Source of the DNA: SIG440 sp045591095
Lineage (GTDB): Bacteria; Bacillota; Clostridia; Monoglobales; Monoglobaceae
Assembly: GCA_045591095.1 (NCBI GenBank)
Contig: JAZNSF010000013.1
Coordinates: forward strand, 1 to 57,918
Length of the DNA: 57,918 nt
Direction of reading: 5' to 3'
In this document: one piece after another, positions 16,327 through 25,069 of the stretch
Position numbering within the stretch: position 1 is the first letter of the stretch
How the letters are laid out: the number at the start of each line of letters is the position of its first letter
Notes under the pieces: generated by a model
Database searches by the model: none
The model's input: the letters and a program-made list of their open reading frames with translations, nothing else
What the model was told of the DNA's origin: nothing
Program-made: the position numbers and the translations under genes

Positions 16327-17880
16327 TTGAAAAAAGGTTCATCTGCCAAAACAGTCCGCATAGTAGGGCTGATGACGGTTATTATATTTTGTGCTAAAGT
16401 AATGGGACTTTTAAGAGAAGTTTTGCTTGCAAGCGTTTATGGTCAAGGCTATCTGTCGGACGTACTTAACACAGCTACACAAATTCCGCTGCTTTTTTTT
16501 GATATGACGTTGGGAGTTGCCATACTTTCCACTTTTGTGCCTATTTTTAACCAGTGTTTAGAATCCAAAGGCAAAGAGGAGGCCATGAAATTTGCCCGCA
16601 ACTTTATGTCAATTGCAGTTGCTTTGGCTATGGTCTTTGCCGCACTCGGGATGATTTTTGCTGCCCGTATTGTAAAAATAATGGTTCCCGGATTTTCGCC
16701 CGAGAAAATAGCTGAAACAGCAAAGCTTTTAAGGGTGCTTTTCCCGTCCATAATTTTCACGGCTGCGGCATATACATCGGTCGGGATACTTCAGTCCTTT
16801 GGCGAATTTAATATTCCGTCCATCATCAGTGTTGTATCCAATCTTATAATGATTTTGTACCTTTTGGTGTTTGGCAACCGGTTTGGACTTTTGGGTGTAA
16901 TTATTTCTATGGTCTTGGCTTGGGCATCGCAGTTATTTATTCAGCTGCCACACCTTGGAAAGCTCGGCTTTAGGCTGCGGTTTCACATAAATTTAAGGGA
17001 CAAAAACCTTATATCTGCACTAAAGCTCGCTGTCCCCGTGCTTATAAGCTCGTGGGTTCAGCCACTTTGCGTTGTGATAAATATGGCGTTTGGCTCGTCT
17101 TTGGGCGATGGTGCGGTATCCGGCCTTAACTGGGCAAATAAAATCTACATAATAATGGTCGGCATCTTTGCATATGCTGTTACCAACTTTATATTCCCAA
17201 AGCTTTCAAGGCTAAACGCAGGGGACAACAATGCTGCATTTTCAGATACAACGCGCAGCTCAGTTTCGTGGACAGTTTTTATAATTGCCTATATCTCGGC
17301 AATGTTTATAGCGCTCAATAAGCCCATCATTCAGGTGGTATTTGAGCGGGGCGAGTTCACCCCTGAAAATACTCTTCTTACAGCAAGCGCTCTTCGCTTT
17401 TATTCGGTAGGTATGATAGGCTATGCTATTTGCGAAATACTAAACAAAAGTTTCTATGCCCTTCAGGATGGCAAAACACCAATGCTTTCCTCAATCCTTG
17501 GAGTTTTTGCAAACTTTGCTTCGGCGTTTTTGTTTGTTAATGTCTTTGAGATGGGGGTCCGGGGTCTTGCTCTTGCAAGCGCTGTGAGTTCGATACTGAT
17601 GGCTTTGTTTTTGCTTGTCAGAATGAACTTTAAACGTAGCTATACATTTGGCAAGCCGTTTTGGATTAACCTTGCAAAGGTTTTGGTATCCGGTGGCGTA
17701 TCAATGGCTGTCGCACGGATTATCTTTATAAGCATGTCACACTTAGGCGGCGGTACGCTTTGGGCACTTTTACAGCTCATGGTGGCGGCACTTCCTGCTT
17801 TGGGTATATATTTCTTGCTGGCAGCTATCCTTAAAGCAGAAGAATTTAAACAGATAAGGAGCTTTACCCATGAAAAATAA
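16327..17880 (+). CDS. murJ: Lipid II flippase MurJ/MviN family
   Basis: This 517-residue polytopic protein has the MviN pattern: GLLREVLLASVYG near the N-terminus, FVPIFNQCLE, a mid-protein PVLISSWVQPL, and VFERGEFTPENTLLTASALRFYSVGM. MurJ flips lipid II across the membrane in peptidoglycan synthesis. It starts at a TTG with AAGGGAGTG. It heads an operon with a ligase and a glycosyltransferase, so a paralogue dedicated to exporting another polyprenyl-linked glycan is also possible. Confidence 0.92.
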   Translation: MKKGSSAKTVRIVGLMTVIIFCAKVMGLLREVLLASVYGQGYLSDVLNTATQIPLLFFDMTLGVAILSTFVPIFNQCLESKGKEEAMKFARNFMSIAVALAMVFAALGMIFAARIVKIMVPGFSPEKIAETAKLLRVLFPSIIFTAAAYTSVGILQSFGEFNIPSIISVVSNLIMILYLLVFGNRFGLLGVIISMVLAWASQLFIQLPHLGKLGFRLRFHINLRDKNLISALKLAVPVLISSWVQPLCVVINMAFGSSLGDGAVSGLNWANKIYIIMVGIFAYAVTNFIFPKLSRLNAGDNNAAFSDTTRSSVSWTVFIIAYISAMFIALNKPIIQVVFERGEFTPENTLLTASALRFYSVGMIGYAICEILNKSFYALQDGKTPMLSSILGVFANFASAFLFVNVFEMGVRGLALASAVSSILMALFLLVRMNFKRSYTFGKPFWINLAKVLVSGGVSMAVARIIFISMSHLGGGTLWALLQLMVAALPALGIYFLLAAILKAEEFKQIRSFTHEK

Positions 17881-19768
17881 CGGATATTTTTTGACCCTTT
17901 GGGGACTCTTTTGGACGAATTTCATAAAAAACAGTTTCATCTACCGTTTTCTTTGCGGCATTTACAGCTTTTTTTCAAAAAGGTGGCAGACAAGTATTAT
18001 AACAAGCCTTTTCAGAAAGATTTTCTTTGACAAATCTGCCGCAGAAAAAAGTTTTTTTGGAAAACTCTGTTTTTCGCCGTTTGGGCTGCTTGAATGGCTT
18101 CAGCAAAAATTCGGGCCACAGCTCACCTTGCAAAAGGAGAATAGCTACTTAATCCGTTCCTGCAAGTATTATCTGCACGGGTTTTTGGCACTAAACTTAA
18201 GATTTATCGGAGCGTTTTTGGCAGCAGCAGGCCTTTTGAGTCTTATTTTGAGTGTAGCTTTGAAAAGCAGCCTGATTTTATCCCTTATCGCTCTTGTCCT
18301 TGGCGCTGCTTTATCAATTTTTAATGTGAACTTTATAGACTACCTAAAATCTTCGTGGCTTGTTAAAATAATCGAAAAGTGCCTTGGTCTTGACTTTTCA
18401 TTTGACTTTTATTACGTAACAAAATCAAATGGCCTGAAAAGCATTGTCTGCGGTGCGGTTTTTGGCGCTTTGACCGGAATAGTTTGGGGACTTTTGTCAC
18501 CCGTTTTTGCAGTGCTTTTTGCGGGTGGTCTTTGGTTTTTGTTTATGATACTTTACAAAGTGGAGTTTGGCGTGTTTGTCACACTCTTCCTTGCACCGAT
18601 TGTTCCTACTATGGCAGTGGTTGGGCTTTCTCTTCTCTGCCTTTTCTCACTCGTTGTCAAGGCAGTTACTACCAAGAAGTTTAAATTCAAAACCGACGGG
18701 CTTGGCCTTTTGGTAATCATTTTGCTTCTTCTTTATCTGCTTTCGGCGATTATGTCCTTTGCACCTTTCAAAGGAATTCAAATCTGGCTTGTTTACTTTG
18801 CTTTTATGACATTCTACTTTGTAATTATCAACACCATAAACACCAAAAAGCAGCTGTTTAGTCTGCTTACTGTATTCTCGCTCTCCGGGCTTTGTGTGTG
18901 TTTTTACGGAATTCTGCAGTACCTTTTTGGCTGGAATGTAAATCAGTCCTGGATGGACGAAGAAATGTTCTCGGACATAAAAATGCGTATTTATTCAACC
19001 CTTGAAAACCCCAACGTCTTAGGCGAATATATCCTGCTTACACTTCCTATAACCATCGCCCTTATGTGGAAAAAGCGCGAAGCGTTTGCAAAGGTAGTTT
19101 TTGCAGGAATTGCCGCAATAATGGGCATCGCTCTTATACTTACCTTCTCTCGTGGATGCTGGATTGGAATTATGGCATCTGCCGCAATCTTTGTCACCTT
19201 TGCAGCAGGCAAGCTTTGGGGGCTTATGCTTTTGGCACTTCCGCTTATCCCTATGCTTTTGCCCGAAAGCATAATCAACCGTTTTACAAGCATTGGAGAT
19301 ATGAAAGATTCGTCCACTTCTTATCGTGTGTATATCTGGATGGGTACACTTCTTATGCTTAAAGACTTCTGGCTTTCGGGTGTTGGTCCCGGAACCGAAG
19401 CATTTACCCAGGTTTATCCTTTTTATTCCTACAGTTCTATTGTGGCGCCACACTCGCACAATCTGTTCCTGCAGATTATGGTGGAGTCAGGGATTTTAGG
19501 TATTACAGTTTTCGCTACGCTTCTTATTGCGTTTATAAGACGCCTCGCATCAGCGCATCAAATTCAAGGAAAATTTGGCGAGCTTTCGGTTGCTATTGTG
19601 GGCATAGGCGCAGCAGTAATTGGATTTTTGGTGCAAGGACTTTTTGACAACTGCTTCTACAATTACCGTGTATTTATGATTTTCTGGTCAGTCCTCGCAC
19701 TTGGCACAGCAGCTTCAAATATTTCCAGAAATGAAACTAATGCTTTGGAGGTAAAAAACAATGCTTAA
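17870..19768 (+). CDS. O-antigen ligase family membrane protein (Wzy/WaaL-like)
   Basis: This 632-residue protein has a basic, Phe-rich N-terminal extension of about 100 residues, then roughly a dozen membrane helices. The Wzy_C/RfaL region is recognisable by LTFSRGCWIGIMASAAIF and the following extracytoplasmic loop with SYRVYIWMGTLLML, GVGPGTEAF and APHSHNLFLQIMVESG, where the conserved Arg and His lie. These enzymes join or transfer polyprenyl-linked glycans outside the membrane. It overlaps murJ by 11 bases. Confidence 0.87.
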   Translation: MKNNGYFLTLWGLFWTNFIKNSFIYRFLCGIYSFFSKRWQTSIITSLFRKIFFDKSAAEKSFFGKLCFSPFGLLEWLQQKFGPQLTLQKENSYLIRSCKYYLHGFLALNLRFIGAFLAAAGLLSLILSVALKSSLILSLIALVLGAALSIFNVNFIDYLKSSWLVKIIEKCLGLDFSFDFYYVTKSNGLKSIVCGAVFGALTGIVWGLLSPVFAVLFAGGLWFLFMILYKVEFGVFVTLFLAPIVPTMAVVGLSLLCLFSLVVKAVTTKKFKFKTDGLGLLVIILLLLYLLSAIMSFAPFKGIQIWLVYFAFMTFYFVIINTINTKKQLFSLLTVFSLSGLCVCFYGILQYLFGWNVNQSWMDEEMFSDIKMRIYSTLENPNVLGEYILLTLPITIALMWKKREAFAKVVFAGIAAIMGIALILTFSRGCWIGIMASAAIFVTFAAGKLWGLMLLALPLIPMLLPESIINRFTSIGDMKDSSTSYRVYIWMGTLLMLKDFWLSGVGPGTEAFTQVYPFYSYSSIVAPHSHNLFLQIMVESGILGITVFATLLIAFIRRLASAHQIQGKFGELSVAIVGIGAAVIGFLVQGLFDNCFYNYRVFMIFWSVLALGTAASNISRNETNALEVKNNA

Positions 19769-20882
19769 AGTTTTACAGGTCTCATCGGATACCAACATAG
19801 GCGGGGCAGGAAAATGCATCCTTACCTATCTTAAGTATCACAATAAGGAAACTGTCGAAACAGCAGTGGTTGTCCCCAAAGATAGCCTCCTAAAGCCCGA
19901 AATAGAAAAACTTTCTGCCAAAGTTTTCGAGATTGACGCTATGGCAGATAAATCACTGGACTTTTCGGCAATCAAAAAGCTTATTGAGGTTTTTAAAGAA
20001 TTTAAGCCCGACATCGTCCACACCCACGCAAGTATGGCTGCAAGAATTGCGGCAAGAATTTACGGAGCAAAGGTCATCTACACAAGGCACAGCGTATTTC
20101 CGCCAAGCCCACGACTAACTCATGGTCTTGGCAAGTTCCTTTGCGGACTTATAAACAACTCTACCGCGGATAAAATTATCGCAGTTGCCGGGGCGGCAAA
20201 GGAGAATATATGCGCTATAGGCGTCAGCGAAAAAAAGATTGACGTGATACTGAACGGCGTTGAGCCGTTAACGCAATACTCTGACGAGGAGATACAAAGG
20301 ATAAGGAATGACTTTGGTGTCCCCGAAGAATATAAGTGTGCCGCAATAGTCGCAAGGCTCAATGAAGTTAAGGGCCACAAGTACTTTGTAGAGGCAGCAA
20401 AGACCCTTAAGGATATGGGGGTAAAAGCAAAGCTTCTTATCGCCGGCACGGGAGATATGGACGATCCGATAAAAAAGCAGATTGCTGACCTTGGGTTAGA
20501 GGACGATGTAATTATGCTTGGTTTTTTGACAAATGTAGAGCCTCTTATGAACGCGATTGATGTTCAGGTAAACTGTTCCTTTGGGACCGAGGCCACAAGT
20601 CTTTCACTTCTTGAGGGGATGAGCCTTGGAAAGCCGGCTGTCGTAACGGATTTCGGCGGCAACCCCGGGGTTATCAAAAATGGCAAGAACGGATATCTTG
20701 TTCCTACTCATAATTCAAAGGCCATTGCCGAAAAGCTCAAAAACCTATTCGAAGATGAAGAGCTTTATGATAAAATGCGCAAGACAAGCAAAGAGATTTT
20801 CGAGCGTACCTTTACGGCAGAAAAATATGCCGAGAATATAGATAGTATTTATTTAAATCTTGGAGGTAAAAACAATGGATAA
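19761..20882 (+). CDS. Glycosyltransferase family 4 (GT-B)
   Basis: This 373-residue protein has the GT4 layout: an N-terminal glycine-rich SDTNIGGAGK loop, DIVHTHASMAARIAA, IARLNEVKGHKYFVEAA at the start of the C-terminal domain and the donor-binding EATSLSLLEGMSLGKPAVVTDFGG (EX7E pattern). The sugar cannot be predicted. The start overlaps the ligase by eight bases behind TTGGAGGT, so it is translationally coupled and likely builds the glycan handled by the two upstream membrane proteins. Confidence 0.92.
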   Translation: MLKVLQVSSDTNIGGAGKCILTYLKYHNKETVETAVVVPKDSLLKPEIEKLSAKVFEIDAMADKSLDFSAIKKLIEVFKEFKPDIVHTHASMAARIAARIYGAKVIYTRHSVFPPSPRLTHGLGKFLCGLINNSTADKIIAVAGAAKENICAIGVSEKKIDVILNGVEPLTQYSDEEIQRIRNDFGVPEEYKCAAIVARLNEVKGHKYFVEAAKTLKDMGVKAKLLIAGTGDMDDPIKKQIADLGLEDDVIMLGFLTNVEPLMNAIDVQVNCSFGTEATSLSLLEGMSLGKPAVVTDFGGNPGVIKNGKNGYLVPTHNSKAIAEKLKNLFEDEELYDKMRKTSKEIFERTFTAEKYAENIDSIYLNLGGKNNG

Positions 20883-21366
20883 GCCAAAGTTCAACTTTTT
20901 AGACGGAATTATTATCTTGCTGGTGGTTTTGGTCGCACTTGTTGCTGGATACCTTTTAATGGGTAAATCTACCGCCGTTTCAAGCCCAAAGCAAAACTGC
21001 ACCGCCGAATTTAAAATGCACCTTACCAAAGTAGACGAAGATATTTATAACAAATTCAGCGCCAAACTTGCAGAAGACGAAAGCGTGTGGATTGGAATCA
21101 AAGAGCGCTTTGAAGGGAAAATCAAAAACGTCGAGCTTCTTCCCTCAAAACGCATAGTGCCTGACCAGCGACAAGGTAAAGCTGTTATGGCAAGCGACCC
21201 CTCCACCAATGACATAATCATTACAGTAAGTACAAATGCAGTTGAAACTGCGTCAGCAATAACATCGGCCGGCACAGCAATCCGAGTAGGCGAGGAAACA
21301 GCTATTCGTGCCAAAGGGGTTGCGGGATATGGATACATTGTTGAGCTTAAGACCACTGGCGAATAG
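20875..21366 (+). CDS. DUF4330-type membrane-anchored protein, first copy
   Basis: This 163-residue protein has a short cytoplasmic NFLDG segment, one membrane helix (about residues 11-28) and an extracytoplasmic beta-rich domain. It shares the D-G-I/D-I-L-V-V helix and general layout with the next gene, so the two are diverged tandem paralogues. Function is unknown. The ATG at 20875 follows TTGGAGGTAAA and lies within the last codons of the glycosyltransferase, so it is coupled to it. Confidence 0.75.
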   Translation: MDKPKFNFLDGIIILLVVLVALVAGYLLMGKSTAVSSPKQNCTAEFKMHLTKVDEDIYNKFSAKLAEDESVWIGIKERFEGKIKNVELLPSKRIVPDQRQGKAVMASDPSTNDIIITVSTNAVETASAITSAGTAIRVGEETAIRAKGVAGYGYIVELKTTGE

Positions 21367-21390
21367 ACAAGAAAGGCGGATAAACAAATT

Positions 21391-21882
21391 ATGATTAACA
21401 AAGACGGTAAGCTGTTTGGAAAAATCAGCATTATAGATATTTTGGTTGTTTTGCTAATAGCAGTTCTTGCTCTTGGCATATATTCAAGATTTTTTGTTGG
21501 GAACGAAAAGGTCGAAACTGCATCAAGCCATATCGAATATATCCTGAAAGTTCCCGAGGTGCGAGAGGGTACTGTTGATGCACTTAAAACCTTTAAGGGC
21601 CCTATGTACGACACTACCACCAAAGAATACTTGGGCGAAATTATCCGTGTTACATCTACTGAAGCTATATCTTCTGTAGAAATGGCAAACGGTTCTATCA
21701 AAGAAAGCACCGTTCCTGAACGTTTTGATGCGCTTATTACGGTAAGAGTGGACGGGAAAATAAACAATTCCGGCTACTACACCGCTACAAATCAGGTGAT
21801 TGCCGCAGGCGGCAGCCTGACATTTCAATCAAAAGCGGCAGCTACATCCGGCACCATCATGGACGTTTATGAAGCGAAATAG
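21391..21882 (+). CDS. DUF4330 domain protein, second copy
   Basis: This 163-residue protein begins with a G-K-I-S-I-I-D-I-L-V-V membrane anchor (about residues 11-33) followed by an extracytoplasmic domain with a VRVDGKI strand and G-Y-Y-T-A-T near the C-terminus, the DUF4330 pattern. It follows its paralogue after 24 bases. Repeated association of DUF4330 with surface-glycan genes suggests an export or assembly accessory role, which is inference. It is the last gene before the OLE-like RNA. Confidence 0.8.
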   Translation: MINKDGKLFGKISIIDILVVLLIAVLALGIYSRFFVGNEKVETASSHIEYILKVPEVREGTVDALKTFKGPMYDTTTKEYLGEIIRVTSTEAISSVEMANGSIKESTVPERFDALITVRVDGKINNSGYYTATNQVIAAGGSLTFQSKAAATSGTIMDVYEAK

Positions 21883-21911
21883 TACCATGCTATAATTTTT
21901 CTTTAAACCAC

Positions 21912-21940
21912 TTGCGAAAATTTTTGTATTATGCTATACT
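21912..21940 (+). promoter_or_regulatory. Promoter of the OLE-like RNA
   Basis: TTGCGA (21912-21917) and TATACT (21935-21940) are 17 bases apart. A start near 21947 falls at the first base pair of the proposed RNA. Confidence 0.68.
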
Positions 21941-21946
21941 TATTTT

Positions 21947-22560
21947 TGAGAATATGGGTAACGGTATTCTAGTCAGTTGTTTCATTCCCCAGGGCGGGCC
22001 TAAAAATTCGCCGAAGGGCATATCGATGAAGTTCCTTGTGCGTGCTTGCGACGCCCAGTCGTGGGTATGTGCTGGGAGTTAAGGTTTAGGGGCGATCCGC
22101 AATGGCATGTGGGCGTTGACCCCTTTTCCGTGGAGGCCTATGACCGTATAAGGAAGGACTCCTCCTTCTTTACACGCATTAGGTTAAAACCTGCTATGCG
22201 GTACCTTTTGGGTGCTGTGTGCAGCGTAGCCTGCCTTGAGTGAATATGGCGGATAATTGTTCAGGCTTTGTGATTTGCGGCCACAAACACATGGCTATTG
22301 CCTTTTGAAACCATACTTGCAAAAGAGGCTAAGGAATGTTTTCAACTGTCGGGGAAAACCCCTAGACCGATGTATGTGTAGGATTGCGGTGTGTACTAAG
22401 TGGCAATCAGGTAATGCTTGGCGAAGAATTTTTCTTTGCCTTTTCGGTAACGATGCATAAAGAATTTTAAAAGGGAACTTCCATTTTGGCGACAATTTGG
22501 TAATTCTTTGGGAAATCCAACCTGACCTAAGGCACAAGATTTACTGCACATACTACCCGA
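21947..22560 (+). ncRNA. OLE RNA (ornate, large, extremophilic) candidate
   Basis: About 610 nt, longer than any ordinary leader, without a plausible gene; the short frames inside it have no ribosome binding sites and look random. GC-rich, hairpin-dense composition contrasts with the AT-rich gaps nearby. A 5' hairpin pairs GAATAT (21950-21955) with GTATTC (21964-21969); its loop GGGTA (21956-21960) is complementary to TACCC (22554-22558) at the 3' end. Length, position before a small polytopic membrane protein and dxs match the OLE RNA locus of Bacillus halodurans and Clostridia. OLE RNA forms a membrane ribonucleoprotein with OapA and is linked to magnesium, cold and alcohol stress. No covariance search was run. 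Confidence 0.85.
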
Positions 22561-22609
22561 TTTTTGTTCTCATATCAAAAATATATTATTTTGGAGTTGA
22601 CTTTTTAAA

Positions 22610-23194
22610 TTGAAAGATGACATTCCCCGAAAACAAAAGATAAGATTCAGACCATCAGGCAGTAAAGGCGCAGACGTTTCGTGGATTATAAAGACAGTCA
22701 TTATAACCTTTACCATGTCGGCCGTTTTCAACGTTATTTCAAGCGGCATTATGGAAAAGGTCAGCATAGGACTCGCGGTTTTGATTTTAGGCGTGATTAT
22801 CGCTTTGGGTATCGTATTTGACATTATTGGTGTTGCTGTTACTACTGCATCCGAAGCACCTTTTCATTCTATGGCTTCTCGAAATGTCCGGTATTCTAAG
22901 CGTGCAATACAGCTTATCAAAGACAAGGACAAGGTATCAAGCTTCTGTAATGACGTCATTGGCGATATATGCGGCATAGTCAGCGGTTCTGCATCAGCTG
23001 CTGTTGTTGCCTATATTTTAAAAATGTATTCCAGCCTTAACAGCTTTTTACTTAGTCTCTTTATCACCGCTACAGTTGCGGCTTTAACCGTCGGTGGCAA
23101 GGCAATAGGTAAAAGTTTTGCTATTCGCTTCAGTAATTCGATTGTATATCTGACGGCACGGGCGATTTCAATTTTAACTTTCAGGAAAAAATAA
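22610..23194 (+). CDS. oapA: OLE-associated protein OapA
   Basis: This 194-residue protein has a basic N-terminus (KQKIRFRPSG), four hydrophobic segments (about residues 24-45, 52-78, 117-137, 143-165) and a very basic C-terminus ending FRKK. The centre (EAPFHSMASRNVRYSKRAI, then NDVIGDICGIVSG) matches the kind of charged, Asp/Gly-containing segment described for OapA and resembles the CNNM/DUF21 membrane domain. OapA binds OLE RNA and brings it to the membrane. It starts at a TTG; the GGAG upstream is rather far (13 bases). It lies between the RNA and dxs. Confidence 0.85.
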   Translation: MKDDIPRKQKIRFRPSGSKGADVSWIIKTVIITFTMSAVFNVISSGIMEKVSIGLAVLILGVIIALGIVFDIIGVAVTTASEAPFHSMASRNVRYSKRAIQLIKDKDKVSSFCNDVIGDICGIVSGSASAAVVAYILKMYSSLNSFLLSLFITATVAALTVGGKAIGKSFAIRFSNSIVYLTARAISILTFRKK

Positions 23195-23209
23195 ATTACG
23201 GTGCTTTTT

Positions 23210-25069
23210 ATGAAAAAAATACTGGACGAAATAAATTCGTCAAACGATGTGAAAAAACTGAATATCCCCCAGCTTGAAACACTTGCCAAAGAAATCCGCG
23301 ATTTCCTTGTAAGCAATGTTTCCAAGTGTGGTGGGCATTTGTCCTCGAACCTTGGTGCGGTTGAGCTTACGCTTGCCTTACACAAGGTTTTTGACTTTTC
23401 AAAAGACAAAATTGTCTGGGATGTTGGGCATCAGTCCTATACTCACAAAATTGTAACCGGAAGGCGAGATAAGTTTTCTTCCCTTCGCCAAAAAGATGGG
23501 ATAAGCGGCTTCCCCAAAACCGAAGAATCCCCAACCGACGCCTTTAATACCGGACATAGTTCCACTTCTATTTCGGCTGCCTTAGGCTTTGCAAAAGCAT
23601 TCAATCTTCAAGGTATAGGTGCATCCTCTGTCGCTGTCATCGGAGACGGCGCTCTTACCGGCGGCATGGCTTATGAAGCCCTCAACCACGCAGGAAATGG
23701 CAAAACTCCGCTAATTGTAGTTTTAAACGATAATGGAATGTCTATTTCCGAAAATGTAGGCAGTGTATCAAATTATTTGGAAAAATTACGCGGCAACGCG
23801 CTTTATATTGTTCTTAAGGTTAGGGTAAAAGGTTTTTTCAATTCCCTGCCCATTTTAGGGAAACCTGTTGTACGGCTTTTTCACCACGGCAAACGCCTGC
23901 TTAAAAAGCTTCTTCTACAAAAAAAGCTTTTTGAAAATATGGGGTTTGAATATCTTGGTCCTATCGACGGTCACGACTTTAAAGACCTTATAACTGCTTT
24001 AGAATATGCCAAAACCTTCAAGCGACCGGTTATCGTACACACCATAACCCAAAAAGGTAAAGGCTACACCCCGTCCGAGACCGATCCATCTTCTTTCCAC
24101 GGGATTTCGGCATTTAACCCCGAAACTGGACAGGTAACAACCATAGAAAAGACAACATTTTCGGACGTATTTGGTGACGAAATCGTAAAAATTGCAAGGG
24201 AAAATCCAAAAGTTACCGCTATAACTGCGGCTATGCCTCAGGGCACCGGACTTTGCGAGTTTGCAAAGTGTTTCCCTGACCGTTTCTTTGACGTAGGTAT
24301 TGCTGAGCAGCACGCCGTAACCTTTGCCGCAGGACTTGCGAAAGGCGGACTTATACCGGTATTTGCGGTGTATTCTACCTTTCTTCAAAGAGGTTATGAC
24401 CAGTTGCTTCACGACGCCTGCCTTCAAAATCTTCATACAGTTTTTGCTGTTGACCGCGCCGGTGCGGCAGGAAATGACGGAGAAACACATCAGGGGATTT
24501 ATGACCTCTCATATCTTTCACATTTACCGAATATGACTGTCCTTGCCCCGACTTCAGAAGAAGAACTCAGAAAAATGCTTAACTTTGCAGTTTTTGACCA
24601 TAATGGGCCCATTGCAATCCGTTATCCAAAAGGCTCGGCCGAAACTTTTGTACCCTGTCATGATGAAATTGTACTTGGCAAGGGCACAGTGTTGAAAAAA
24701 GGTACAGACGTTTTGATTGTAGCAATCGGCTCGTCTGTAAAGGACGCTCTTGTGGCTACAGAAAAGCTTGAAAGACTTGGGATAACGGCCACTGTTATGA
24801 ACGCACGATTTTTAAAACCATTTGATGAGGAGCTGTTCTCAGAGCTTTCAAAGACTTGCCGGCTTGTTGTGACCGTTGAAGATAATTGTAAAACAGGCGG
24901 ACTTTCTGCTGCGGTAAGGGAAATTTATGACGGAAAAATTCTTAGCTTTGCTTTCCCTGACACGCCTCTTGCGCAGGGAACGGTTTCTGAACAAAAGAAA
25001 GCAGCAGGGCTTGACAGCACATCAATAGCAAACAAAATTAAAGATACATTAGGTGATATAATTGGCTAA
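23210..25069 (+). CDS. dxs: 1-deoxy-D-xylulose-5-phosphate synthase
   Basis: This 619-residue thiamine-diphosphate enzyme has CGGHLSSNLGAVELT near residue 44, the cofactor motif GDGALTGGMAYEALN, the IDGHD segment and FDVGIAEQHAVTFAAGLA in the second domain, with a transketolase C domain to finish. It condenses pyruvate and glyceraldehyde-3-phosphate, the first step of the MEP isoprenoid pathway. A GTG three codons upstream is an alternative start. Only 15 bases follow oapA. It overlaps the next gene by eight bases. Confidence 0.97.
   Translation: MKKILDEINSSNDVKKLNIPQLETLAKEIRDFLVSNVSKCGGHLSSNLGAVELTLALHKVFDFSKDKIVWDVGHQSYTHKIVTGRRDKFSSLRQKDGISGFPKTEESPTDAFNTGHSSTSISAALGFAKAFNLQGIGASSVAVIGDGALTGGMAYEALNHAGNGKTPLIVVLNDNGMSISENVGSVSNYLEKLRGNALYIVLKVRVKGFFNSLPILGKPVVRLFHHGKRLLKKLLLQKKLFENMGFEYLGPIDGHDFKDLITALEYAKTFKRPVIVHTITQKGKGYTPSETDPSSFHGISAFNPETGQVTTIEKTTFSDVFGDEIVKIARENPKVTAITAAMPQGTGLCEFAKCFPDRFFDVGIAEQHAVTFAAGLAKGGLIPVFAVYSTFLQRGYDQLLHDACLQNLHTVFAVDRAGAAGNDGETHQGIYDLSYLSHLPNMTVLAPTSEEELRKMLNFAVFDHNGPIAIRYPKGSAETFVPCHDEIVLGKGTVLKKGTDVLIVAIGSSVKDALVATEKLERLGITATVMNARFLKPFDEELFSELSKTCRLVVTVEDNCKTGGLSAAVREIYDGKILSFAFPDTPLAQGTVSEQKKAAGLDSTSIANKIKDTLGDIIG

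Noticed and set aside
22046..22537. Several 60-80-codon open frames on both strands inside the OLE region
   Set aside because: No ribosome binding sites, no recognisable domains, random composition, and the frames lie across base-paired RNA segments.
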